Under the pieces are notes generated by a model. It was not told where the DNA came from and did not search any database. It saw nothing but the letters and a program-made list of their open reading frames with translations. Source: Sinohyriopsis cumingii (taxonomy: Eukaryota; Mollusca; Bivalvia; Unionida; Unionidae). From it: a stretch of 64,000 nt of DNA. The position numbers and the translations under genes were made by a program. The stretch covers positions 106,981,602-107,045,601 of the forward strand of contig CM068826.1 in the NCBI GenBank assembly GCA_028554795.2. The letters run 5' to 3'. Below, in pieces: positions 33,684 through 46,000 of this stretch (position 1 is the first letter of the stretch; each line of letters opens with the position of its first letter).

Positions 33684-34955
33684 TGCCATCATATAATGAA
33701 CCAGCTGATCTGTCATCACATAATGCACCAGCTGATCTGTCATCATATAATGCACCAGCACATCTGTCATCACATAATGCACCAGCTGATCTGTCATCAT
33801 ATAATGCACAATCTGGTCTGTCTTCATATAATGCACAATCCGGTCTGTCTTCACATAATGCACCAGCTGATCTGTTATAATATAATGAACCAGCACATAT
33901 GTCATCATATAATGCACAATCTGGTCTGTCTTCACATAATGCACCAGCTGATCTGTCATAATATAATGAACCAGCACATCTGTCATCATATAATGCACCA
34001 GCTGATCTGTCATCATATAATGCACCAGCACATCTGTCATCACATAATGCACCAGCTGATCTGTCATAATATAATGCACAATCTGGTCTGCCTTCATATA
34101 ATGCACCAGCTGATCTGTCATCATATAATGAACCAGCTGATCTGTCATCATATAATGCACAATCTGGTCTGTCTTCACATAATGCACCAGCTGATCTGTC
34201 ATCATATAATGCACAATCTGGTCTGTCTTCATATAATGCACCAGCTGATCTGTCATCATATAATGCACCAGCAGATCTGTCATCATATAATGCACCAGCA
34301 GATCTGTCATCACATAATGCACAATCTGGTCTGTCTTCATATAATGCACCAGCTGATCTGTCATCATAAAATGCACCAGCAGATCTATCATCATATAATG
34401 CACCAGCTGATCTGTCATCATATAATGCACAATCTGGTCTGTCTTCATATAATGCACCAGCTGATCTGTCATAATATAATGCACCAGCAGATCTGTCATC
34501 ATATAATGCACCAGCTAATCTGTCATAATATAATGAACCAGCACATCTGTCATCATATAATGCACAATCTGGTCTGTCTTCATATAATGCACCAGCTGAT
34601 CTGTCATAATATAATGCACCAGCAGATCTGTCATCATATAATGCACCAGCTGATCTGTCATAATATAATAAACCAGCCGATCTGTCATCATATAATGAAC
34701 CAGCTGATCTGTCATCATATAATGCACCAGCTGATCTGTCATCACATAATGCACAATCTGGTCTGTCTTCATATAATGCACCAGCTGATCTGTCATCATA
34801 TAATGCACAATCTGGTCTGTCTTCATATAATGCACCAGCTGATCTGTCATCATATAATGCACCAGCAGATCTGTCATCATATAATGCACCTGCTGATCTG
34901 TCATCACATAATGTACCAGCTGATCTGTCATCATATATAATGCACAATATGTCAT
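33684..34955 (+). repeat. 27-bp minisatellite, about 46 copies
   Basis: The unit is 27 bp with invariant 'ataatgcacca' and 'ctgtc(a/t)tca' parts. There are three main variants: 'cagctgatctg', 'cacaatctggtctg' with 'cttcat', and 'cagcacatctg' or 'cagcagatctg'. Because 27 is a multiple of three and the unit lacks stops in several frames, long open frames (up to 427 codons) exist on both strands. They show no start or splice logic and I do not regard them as proteins. Variants are interleaved in a partly periodic order, as in a higher-order array. Confidence 0.95.
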
Positions 34956-35794
34956 ATTATTTGACAGCAGATTAGGATGTATGCTGTTTACAGTTTGGTT
35001 AGGCTTTTAAATGAGTGTATATGGTAGCCTAAAATGTTTCTGACATAAAATGCCACTTCTGTCATAAAAGATACAAGAATTTACATATCCTTTTGCCAAA
35101 ACATGAACACTGATGTTCACTGATGGAATAAAATAATATCTGCTTATGAACACTTGTTGAATGTCATAACAATACACTAAATTACAATTTAACTCAAGCT
35201 GAATGCTATGCCTTGACATGAAGTTCTTGGGAACATTTTTAGTTTGTTACATTACATGTGTTGACAAATCAAATGCAAATTTTACAAGAGAAATGTTCAC
35301 AAATAGGTCAGACCAGGCCATACTCTGTGCCCTGTATTCATGAATAATTAAAATTAGACATGACACTACAAATTAAAAATAAGATAAAAGGACCAAAATT
35401 TTAAAAATGTATGTTCCATGATTCTAAATTTCATGTAAATAAAGTTACAAAACATTTATCAATGTTTTCATTTTGAGCTAGAGTTTCATAGAATGTTAGT
35501 GAAACATTTAAATATCATGCACAACTTTCACAATAACCTTTGACAAATAACTACCAGGATAAAACTTCTTTAAAATTAGAAGCTGACATGGCATCAATTT
35601 AACAGCTGAAACTTGTACATTCATTGTCTGAAATGAAAGAATGGCATCACATACTCGCAATAATTAAAATGGAACTCATACATTAAGCCTGCTGATGGTC
35701 TGTGTGTACTTTGGATTTTGGGATTCTCTGTTCTACAACTATGCTCAGGAGCAAACTTGTTTGAATAGAAAACTAGTCAAAACCAGAAAAGAAA
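34956..35794. other. Unannotated spacer
   Basis: AT-rich; no gene or repeat recognised. Confidence 0.5.
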
Positions 35795-36012
35795 TTGTTG
35801 TTGTTGTTGGGTTTAACGCCATTTTTCAGTACACGATAGGCTACATATGGCGGCCAGTATTAATAGTGGAGGAAGAACCCAGGAAAACCCCAGAAAAAAC
35901 CACCGACCCACGAGAAGCTACTGGCAAGCTTTCTCACATACCCACATTGGCTGAATCCGAGACTCGAACCCACGCAGACAGAGGTGAGATGGCAGTGATC
36001 CATAACGGAGAG
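35795..36012 (-). mobile_element. S1 SINE, 5'-truncated copy with TSD
   Basis: Tail and core at 35,795-35,850 and B box complement 'gactcgaaccca' are present, but the outermost ~35 bases of the head are missing. Flanks 'cagaaaagaaa' (before) and 'cagaaaaaaac' (after) look like a target duplication, consistent with truncated insertion by LINE machinery. Confidence 0.8.
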
Positions 36013-36074
36013 CAGAAAAAAACTCACCCACTACTCTTCTATGTGATGACAAGAGAATACTATTTCTTGGCTGG

Positions 36075-36143
36075 GGGGCCCCAAGTGGCCGAGTGGTCTA
36101 AAGCACTCTCCATTACGGATCACTTCCATCTCACCTCTGTATG
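36075..36143 (+). mobile_element. Isolated S1 SINE head
   Basis: 'gtggccgagtggtctaaagc' and the following ~45 bases match the S1 head, facing the opposite way to the truncated copy 62 bp to the left. The match stops before the B box. Confidence 0.75.
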
Positions 36144-37916
36144 AGTTCCATACGATTAAAATAATCTCACCCATCCTCCCCACACTCCTCTAAATACTTT
36201 AATAGCTATGACAAATGGTCTAAATGACTACAAATCCAGGACCTGATTAATCAAAATAACTTGGAGTGACTAGATTAATGTGACGGAGAAACAACCTGCA
36301 TATATATGTGCTCTTCCTATACTGGATACATTTATTGTGAAATATGTACAGTCAAGGTAAACTTCTCCTGTCTAGATACATACATGTACAGTTATATAGT
36401 ACAATGCTACAAGATATGGCAAAAATACTGAACATAATTCAAAAATACAGCTTGAAAAATGCATGCAAATATTTATCTTTATAACAAAATGTTGATAATA
36501 AAAAGTGAAGGAAATGTGCTCAAAATTACAAAGCAATGTTTATGAAGACAACAAATATACAGGATTACTAGATCAAAACAAAAACTTGTAGTTATGCCAG
36601 GAATATACCCTCAACAATTCTTGAGCAAAATACAGAATTCAAACAGAAAATTTGAATGCAAATCATATTTTTAAAAAAACAAGAGTACCAACTGGGCCTC
36701 TAATTACTCAAGTGACATGCACACCTACAGGCAAACAGCTTTTACTGACTAAATGGTAACATGTGTTTCTTTTAAATGTTTACTGCTTACAGTACACTTT
36801 GTAAACCAAGTACCCTTGTGCAAAGGCATATAACTCTCGACTCCACATACTAGGACATTTAGGTTTAATTAAATAGGGTGAAATTGTATTCAAGACTTAA
36901 AAAAAGTTTTGGTATATATAAACTGCAACATGTTAATTTCTCTCTGACAGTGTAAGTGAACAGACCTCTGAATAAGCAAATGACTTGTCTATTACTTGTC
37001 TCATTCTTTTGATAGACAGGACATATGTCATGTCCGCATAAGCCAAAAATGCTAGTTTCCAAAATCTCTTTAATATTTATATCAGCAGAGAAAAGTAGCT
37101 GATTAGAACATGGGCAGGTAACATTAATCTGTGAAGATGCATGAAATGATGGAACTGAACATATTTAAAAGCTACTATAATACCATAAAAATTATGGTCC
37201 TGGAGTCAAAGACTCATGTTTCAATACAACCTTAATTTAAAAACTACAGTTTCAATGAAAAAAAACAAACAGCCACAACCTTGTTTTTGTACTGTTATAT
37301 ATGTACCCTTGATTGTTCACTATCAAACTATCAACTAAATATAACCCTTCACTTCAGCAAATAAAGATCTTTTTGAGCCCCTTCCCATCTGCAAATGTAT
37401 TTAACCATGCATTCAACACCAATATTTTCATTTCAAGGTTTTGAATGATACTGTCAAAATTTTTATTTATAAATGTAACAAAATGGTAGAAAATAAATCA
37501 CATTTAATACAAAGAAAAACTTCAAAAATTTAACTGGCTGAGTGTAATACAAAACTTTTTAAACAATCACTTCCACATTCAGTTAAGAGAGGTACAGAGT
37601 TTTGTACTATCACACATTTAAAACGACCATTTTCTATATTTAAAAACTTACAAAAACATGACTTGCCTTGCTTCCAAACAAAATTATATAACAAACAATT
37701 TTGTCATCTTTGAAAATTGCATTTTAATATCACCATTTATAAATGATTTCAAGTAAAACAATGATTCATAAACCTGTCAAGAAGTTTATAAATGTGTTGC
37801 AACTCACTTTCATGTCATCTTAACTGACAAACAACACTAAATCAAATGTACAAATTTAAAATATTAAAAAAAACCCATCTCATTACTCCATATCAGTATG
37901 ATATTCTCAAAATGGA
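36144..37916. other. Unannotated spacer
   Basis: AT-rich; no gene, RNA or structured repeat recognised on either strand. Confidence 0.5.
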
Positions 37917-38393
37917 AGCCTTACCAACAAACTATGCTACAATGCACTCCATTGTTCTGTCTTACCAATAAATCATGCTATGACATGTCCCATTGTTCTG
38001 TCTTACCTACAAAACCATGCTGTGATGTACCCCATTGTTTTGTCTTGCCTACAAACCATGCTATGATATGCCCCATTGTTGTCTTGCCTACAAACCATGC
38101 TATGATATGCCCCATTGTTCAGTTTTACCTACAATCCAAACAATGATGTACCCAATTGTTCTAACTTGTAAACTAAGTTATGATATAACCCACTGTTCTG
38201 TCTTACCTACAAAACTATGCTATGATGTACACCATTTTTATTCTTACCTGCAAACCATGCCCTGATGTGCCAAATCTAGTCTTACCTACAATCTATCCAT
38301 ATTTCAATGTACTCTGTCATGTTTTACCTACAAACCATGCAATGGTGTGCACCATTGTTCTGTCTTACCTACAAACCATGCAACACTGAATCT
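37917..38393 (+). repeat. ~41-bp minisatellite, about 11 copies
   Basis: Units of 39-42 bp share 'ctacaaaccatgctatgat' and 'ccattgttctgtctta'. Copies are clearly diverged, more so toward the right end. Short open frames inside are repeat artefacts. Confidence 0.85.
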
Positions 38394-39739
38394 TAAAGTT
38401 AACAAAACTATTTGTGCCCCTGCATTGCTACCAGAAAAGGGATACCAATATCTCACATTCTTATATATATGTGAGATATATATGCGATACAGCTGACTCA
38501 TATGAGAAAGTTAAGGTATATGTCTATCCACACAGAGTTTAGTGACACTATAGATGACGTCGTTTTGCTTCTTTTATTGTGAATGTTTGCAAAGTTTCTT
38601 GTGGTTTAAGTACTGAAAGATTAATTTATGCTAACATATAAACTCTAATCCTTGTTCACATAAAATCCTGCTGTACACTAAGTATTTTAAGCTCTTTCAA
38701 ATGACACTTTCAAGAAACACTATATTTTGAAAGTTAGATCTATACCGATGATGTGTCATCTATTTTTTCTACACTATGTTCTAGTGCATTGATGTGGCAT
38801 TGGGAAAGCCTCATTCCTGCCTGTATAATCAAGTACAATATAAGAATGGAGTTTTTATTTTGCCTGTACAAGCAAGCACAATATAAGAATTGATTTAAAT
38901 GAAACTGCCTTGTCAGTTTTACCCCTGACTATGCATTGCCTTGTGACATTTTACCAATATATGCCCAAAGTTTATATCTCACAGATGTAGTACTGAGTTT
39001 CATAAAATTCTGACTGGACTGACACAAAATGGTTTTCATCATACAATTCTGACTGGACTGGCACAAAATGTTTTTCATCATAAAACTGCAACTGGACTGG
39101 CACAAAGTGCTTGCTAAGATTTTGTGTGAAGAAGTGAAGGGCAAATTGAAACAGTAATTTACTGTTGATTTTAAGTACATGATACCAAATAATAATAGAC
39201 AATTACTACAAGAAAATGTTACAATATATTATTGCATTTTATTGAAAAAACATCCTCATTCTGACACTCTCTACAAAATAGTTCTTCTGTGAATCATATT
39301 ACATATCTATTTAGCATGGAAGATTCTTCTTCAAAATCATTACCACTGTCACTAACTATTGCACAGTCAGACATTTTATGCCGTTTTGTGGGTAGCTGCT
39401 TGTGGAAATATATGGCATGTATCTGAGGCAAAAAATACAAATGAAAGATGTATAATTTGAATGATAAAGAACACTTCCATCAAAAGCAGCACTCCAGATA
39501 TTGCTGTGTCCATTGATCTTATTGCAACACTCTATCAACAGCAAATAACGCATTTCACATTTATCATGAATTCATCACAACAATATTTTCTTTTTTCATT
39601 ATATTTTAAACATGAATCTTATCAAATGTTCAACCTTAAAAATGGAAAACAAATACCAGAATATAACTTTTTCACATAAAACAGAAACACATTGATGAAA
39701 ATATACATGAAATATTTTACCAATCAATGTTAACACCTC
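38394..39739. other. 3' flank of the SH2D4-like gene
   Basis: Mostly unannotated. A 39-bp repeat in three copies lies at 39,010-39,125 ('tgactggactg(g/a)cacaaa' with 'tttttcatcat'). A TA-rich near-palindrome 'tatatatgtgagatatata' is at about 38,463-38,481. No gene seen. Confidence 0.5.
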
Positions 39740-39745
39740 TTTATT
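39740..39745 (-). terminator. Candidate poly(A) signal of the SH2D4-like gene
   Basis: AATAAA on the minus strand, about 220 bp after the stop codon. It is the first exact hexamer I see downstream and gives a plausible 3' UTR length. AT-rich context makes chance matches common. Confidence 0.35.
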
Positions 39746-39964
39746 TTGTATATGAATGAAAAAAATCCACTTCTGTTATAAAAGGTACCATATTATGTCA
39801 ACAGATTCAGACTCCAGTGAGTAACTGTTTAAATATCAAAGTAATTAAGTCTAGTTCCCTGTCCATTTCTTTATATACAGTTCAACAAGCATTAAATAGG
39901 CCAAGTATACCAGACTGTAACAATGAAGCACCAATTAAAGGGACAATAAGAAAACTGGTGTCTG

Positions 39965-40084
39965 TTATAATGAAGTGACCTCCGATTTAAGATTCTGATA
40001 CAGCTCCCAGTAGTCTGGCGGGTCAATGGTCTGCCCCTGGGGATACAGGAGCTTCTCCCCTCCAATCACTGTGATGGGGTTCAC
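39965..40084 (-). CDS. SH2D4: SH2D4-like, last coding exon
   Basis: Acceptor 'tctttcattgcag'; the exon opens in phase 0 with VNPITVIGGEKLLYPQGQ and ends SLK-type tail ...EVTSL before TAA (39,965-39,967). It supplies the last strand of the SH2 domain and the conserved PDYWEL tail. Confidence 0.93.
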   Translation of the reverse strand: MNPITVIGGEKLLYPQGQTIDPPDYWELYQNLKSEVTSL

Positions 40085-43000
40085 CTGCAATGAAAGAGAC
40101 AAGAGACAAGTGCATAACATGGAATCTTGCCTGCAACAGTACTACGGTAACTCTGGTAAGACACCTGGAATTCATAAAATAAAGGGCACAAACTTAAGTC
40201 ATGTAGTAATATTATCAGTAAAGTTTCAGCTAAATGTGGAAGATATGTGACATTCAAAATAAAGACCTGAACTCAAGACCTTACCTAAACTGCCAGTGTT
40301 GATATTAATGTTGATCTTGCCACCAGATACAATGCCAATGTCTTTACATTCAAAGGCAAGACAACAAATCCACATACAAGAAATATACTATACAAGTGTT
40401 GCAAATATTCAGTGTAAAAACATGTTATCTATTAGTGCATGTATCCTAGGAATTATTATATTATAAAACCAGAATGGGTCCATTATCTATGTATTATAGG
40501 TACAGATCCACAGATAGGCCTGCAATGTGAGTCATGCCAAGAATGCCTTAACATAGACAGGCTTGCAATGTGAATCATACAGTGATAATCTTACCACAGA
40601 TAGGTTTGCAATGTGAGTCATGCCATGATAGCCTTACTAGACAGGCTTGCAATGTGAGTTATGCCATGGTAGCCTTACCACAGATAGGCCTACAATGTGA
40701 ATCATACAACAAGTCTTACCACAGCTAGGCTTGCAATGTGAGTAATGCCATGATTGCCTTACCACAGATAGGATTACAATGCGAGTCATACAGTAATAGT
40801 CTTACCAATGTATGCATGCAATGTGAAGTCATATAGTGATAGCCTTACCACAGATAGGCTTGCAATGTGAGTCATACAGTAATAGTCTTACCACAGATAG
40901 GCTTGCAATGTGTCATACAGTGATAGCCTTACCACAGACAGGCTTGCAATGTGAGTCATACAGTGATAGTCTTACCACTGTAAGCATGAAATGTGAGTCA
41001 TGCAGTGATAGTGTTACCACCGCAGGCATGCAATGAGTCATACAGTGATAGTCCTACCACAGATAGGCTTGCAATGTGAATCATGCAGTTACAGTCTTAC
41101 CACTGTAGGCTTGCAATGTGTCTTACAGTTATAGCCTTACCAGACAGGCTTGCAATGTGTCATACAGTGATAGCCTTACCAGACAGGCTTGCAATATGTC
41201 ATACAGTGATAGTCTTACACCGTAGGCTTGCAATGTGTCATACAGTGATAGCCTTACCACAGATGGGCTTGCAATGTGTCATACAGTGACAGTCCTACCA
41301 CTGTAGGCTTGTAATGTGTCATACAGTGATAGTTTTACCACTGTAGGCATGCAATGTGTCATACAGTGATAGTTTTACCACTGTAGGCATGCAATGTGAG
41401 TCATACAGTGATAGTCTTACCACTGTAGGCTTGCAATGTGTCATACTGTTATAGTCCTACCACCGTAGGCTTGTGATGTGTCATACAGTGATAGTCCTAC
41501 CACAGATAGGCTTGCAATGTGTCATACAGTGATAGCCTTACCACATATATGCTTGCAATGTGAGTCATACCACTCTAACCATTAGGCCACCGGAGCAGTC
41601 AAAGTATAAAATGAAGGTAACTCTGACCTTTGGTGTTAGGGGTGTAATAGTAACAGTAAAACAGTTTCAAGATTGGAACATAAAAATAGCACTCAATACA
41701 TGAACTTTAAACACAAATTTCAACAAAATCACTGAAGCATGAAGTATAGGTCATAGAGGTCTCATTTGCAATAAGAATGTAGAACTCACAAAGATGCATT
41801 TGCTCACTAACAATTCATGACTCTAAGCATGATAGTATGAATATAACATGCCAAAATTTTGTGTGTTCTTGAGCTCCATGCAAAATCTTGACCAAAGCCA
41901 GTAACAGATGAAATATTGGTAACAATAAGCCTCTTTTCTTGTATGAAACTGGTGGTAAGAGATGCACATGACCATCAATTTAGTACCAAGAGAGATATAT
42001 AGAACATGATCTAGTTTATTGATTAAAGCATGAACAGTAAAAACAGTAAAGTCAGTGAAGTGTTAAGTATGGGTCACAGTGACATATCTTTGGGAAGAGT
42101 TGTTGTTGTTGCAGGGTTTAACGCCATTTTTCAGCACAATATAGGCTATACATGGCAGCCAGTATCACTGATGGAGGAAGAACCCAGGAAAACCCCGGAA
42201 AGAACCACCGACCCATGATAAGCTACTGGCAAGCTTTCTCACATACCCACATTGACCGAACCCAAGACTTGAACCCACGAAGACAGAGGTGAGATGGCAA
42301 TGATCTGTAATGGTGAGCACTTTAGACCACTCAGCCACTCGGGGCCCCTCTTTTGGAAGAGAGTGTATTAATGGTTTTGTGGTGTAAGGCACAATATATC
42401 AAGTAGCGTTGTTTCAAAAAGACAGTGAAAGAAATGGCAGTGTAATTTGCTATATTAAGATATAAAAATGGAAATGAATACTCGCAAATGTAACTTATGA
42501 AAATTAACAAGATCTGTAATACAAAATGAATACTCGCAAATGTACCTTATGAAAATTAACAAGATCTGTAATACTGTTGTGTTCCATTTGGTCAGTGTTG
42601 AAGAAGCGATATCGGCCATCTGAAGCATCAATAAGAAAGTGTTTACACCTGTCTTTAGCCCTGTATGATATAGTGTATCCCCAGAGTTTCTCACTGACTC
42701 GAACCAAGTAGGTGCCTAAAGGCTTTTCCAGGAGAAGTTTTTCTGCCTCAAAGCGACCTATTACTCCTGAAACAGTAAGCACACAATCAGCTAAATCAGT
42801 TTAAAAAAGTAATGAGCACTACAGACATTATGGACAGTTCAGCTGAAGCAAAAGATCACAGAAATGAGTTGAATGATAACACTGATCAAAGTACTGATGA
42901 TACTGACTTACACTTACAGTAGACTGGAGACAAGTTGAGAAAAATAAATGTGAAGAAAATATAAATCCGTAATAAAAGATGGGGCACAAAGAAAATATGG

Positions 43001-46000
43001 TGTTCAGCATTTATACTGAAATGATGGTTAGTTAAATATTTGGAAAAAAGAAATGTAATTAGCATTTCCTTTTTAATTTTTGTAGTACTTATATTACAGA
43101 TTACTATTCTGGCAGCAATACTTGTATTATTATCAGTTCAAAGGTTTGGAAAATCACTCGCTTACATACAGATAATTTTGACATTAATGGCTCATGGAGT
43201 TGTTGAAAGTTGTAGTGAGTTAGTTAAATTTAATGTCATTGCAACTTGTTGCGAAGCTGCGTATCCATAAATAAATGTAAATATATTAGATCAACAGATT
43301 TTGTCTTACCCTTACTTTTCAAACATACATATTTTGCGGACCACCTAAATGTTGTATTGGAATACTTTTTTTGCACACCGAGTTTTCTAACAGACCTGGT
43401 TGGTCATTTTATTTATCATACTAATTTGCACACTCATAAATAGACCAGTATTTGTTCATTTAAGAGAAAAGTTGTAGGCTTCCCCAATAAATGACTAACC
43501 ACAAATATTAATTTTTTAATCCCAATTTTATAAAAATGTTTTCTTTCTTTTCTTTTCAAAATTCATATCCATAGTTTCACATTCTGAAAATTGAAAAGAT
43601 CAACAACTATCTCTGCCTACTTAATTTTTTTATCATTGCCATTTAAGATCATCAACAATGGTTTTACATTTGTATTTGATGAAAAAATGCTAAACAAGAG
43701 TACTGCAAACGGTATATTATACATCCACCTCATGTTTAATATTTCTCTATATTAGAACTAAAGAAAACAAATTTATTGGGCAGAAGCCATTATTGCCTTA
43801 TTAGACTTGCTATGACAGTGATCTCTGACCTTTTCACCCCGGAATCTAGTGGTTTCTTTATTACCCTAAATATAAGCCATCCATAAATTCTGACCAACAG
43901 AGCATACTCAAGAACAAAATCCTTACATAAACTCAGGTCAAGATATGTGGTCAAGAACTAAAGTTAATATGCAAAAACCAGTTTTCTTCTTTCACTTAGT
44001 GGTCTTAATATATGACCTTTTGATTATATAGAGATATATATTGCAAGCCATCTACAATGATTGGTCTAGGTCTGTGATGGAGAACTAATGTTATTGTGCA
44101 GAAACAGCTTCTATACATTGTGTCACAGTAACCTTGACCTCTGACATCAATAGGGTTTTTCCTAATCACAACTGCAAGCCATACAGAATGTTTTGGTAAA
44201 TGTAGATGATGGAAAACTCAAGTCATAGTGCATAAATCATTTCTCATTTCTTTAGTCACAGTGACCTTACCCTCTGACCCCAAAATGGATAGGCTTCTTC
44301 ATTACTGCAAGTGCAGCCAATGACAAAACTGTGGTCCAGGTATGAAATGCAGAACTAATGTTACTGAGCATAAACCATTTGCATTCTTTCAGTCATAGTG
44401 ACACTGACATTTTAGAACCGAAAACTGATAAGGTTCATCCTTAACCCAAGTGCAAGCCATCCATAAAGTTTGGTAAATGTAGATGATATCCTAACTAGCC
44501 TGTGTCTCAAATTTTGAGGCTTGCAAAATGCGAGTAGTAGCATTTTAAAACCACTCTAAAATCAAATAATTGATGGGAAATTGAAGCCTTGTGGAAACAT
44601 ACAATGCAAGATGGGCCAAACACATGAAAGAAACAAACATTTTCTCCAGTACAGTCACCGGTAAAAAGCTTTATATTCACTACCATACTATAACATGCAA
44701 CATAGAAAATGTGATCTACTTCATCACATGCAAGGTATGCAGCTCTCAATATGTTGGAAAACCGCAGAAATTAAACACTAGAATATCTTCACAGATCAGA
44801 CTGGCAAATGAATAAAGTGGAAAGGACCCCAGTGGCGGAAGATTTCTCTTCTCAGAGCCATATTTTTAATGATTTAATCCTGACTTGGATCACCCATAAC
44901 TCAAAATGGAGAACATGAAATCCAAAGAAGCTTCTAGGATTCGCTGGCTGCATACAATCAAAACCAGAAACTTAAATTAGGAAGAAACAAAACTGGCATT
45001 TGTTAATGCATAGGTAACAAGGAACTTACATGTTACCAAAATCCCATTTTCTTACCATTCATTTGTTTTCTCAAACACATGGTCCTAGCTACAATTTTTA
45101 TGTAAAAATGAAAAATTAACCTGCATTGACAAATTTATTTTAAAAAGCATTTAACAAGCTATTAAATACTACCAACTCAATGATGCAATATTGCTTCAAA
45201 ACATAACTTCATGCAAGTTTTAACAAACAACCAGCTCATCAAAATATTATATCCAGGATGGAAACATTTGGGATGAAAAATTTTGCAGATGGTGCAAACA
45301 TTTCATTGCTGACCTACTAAAGAAGATGATGTGGACAGTTGTTATATATTACTGCCCTTGCTAGCACTAAAAGGTAACAACACTCAACATTGTTCAACCT
45401 TTACTTTGTATTTAATTGTACTTATTTCTGCAAACACAATGTAGACTTTGGATAGTACTCGCACTTTTGTGTTCTGTTATTTTGTCATTTGTGTAATTAT
45501 TTTTTGCAACTTTGTGCCCTTGACAAGGAATATGAAGATTTTGAAAGCACATGGTGGTTTTGCCCCAGTTTTCCACTGTTGTTTTGTAGTTTTTCTGTCA
45601 TATTACTTTCCTGACCAGCAGGATCTTTTTTTATCCAGTGTGTTTGGTTGTTGTTGTTGTTCTAGGGTTAATGCCATTTTTCAGCACAAGATAGGCTATA
45701 CATGGCGGTCAGTATAACTGGTGGAGGAAGAACCCTGGAAAACCCAGGGAAGAACCACTGACCCACGAGAAGCTACTGGCAGGCTTTCCCACATACCCAC
45801 ACTAGCCGAGCCTTGGACTCGAACCCACGCAGACAGAGGTGAGATGGCAGTGATCCGGAATGGTGAGTGCTTTAGACCACTCGGCCACTCGAAGCCCCTC
45901 CAGTGTATTTGGAAAGACTTATTTTATTCAGAAAAATCCATCAGGTCAGTCTACATATTCACGTATACAGATCTTTCAAATCTCATTTGCAATGCTCAAG

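Noticed and set aside
33564-34955. Very long open frames (up to 427 codons) on both strands
   Set aside because: They follow from a stop-free 27-bp unit repeated in register; several frames are open at once and none has supporting start, splice or domain signals.
36075-36143. tRNA-Leu gene candidate from the A-box-like 'tggccgagtgg'
   Set aside because: No B box or closing acceptor stem; it matches the S1 SINE head.
37898-38265. Cys-rich frames resembling a repeat protein
   Set aside because: They arise from the ~41-bp array and shift frame between units.
40505-41571. Could the 43-bp array be a CRISPR array?
   Set aside because: There are no unique spacers between identical repeats, no cas genes, and the setting is an animal intron.
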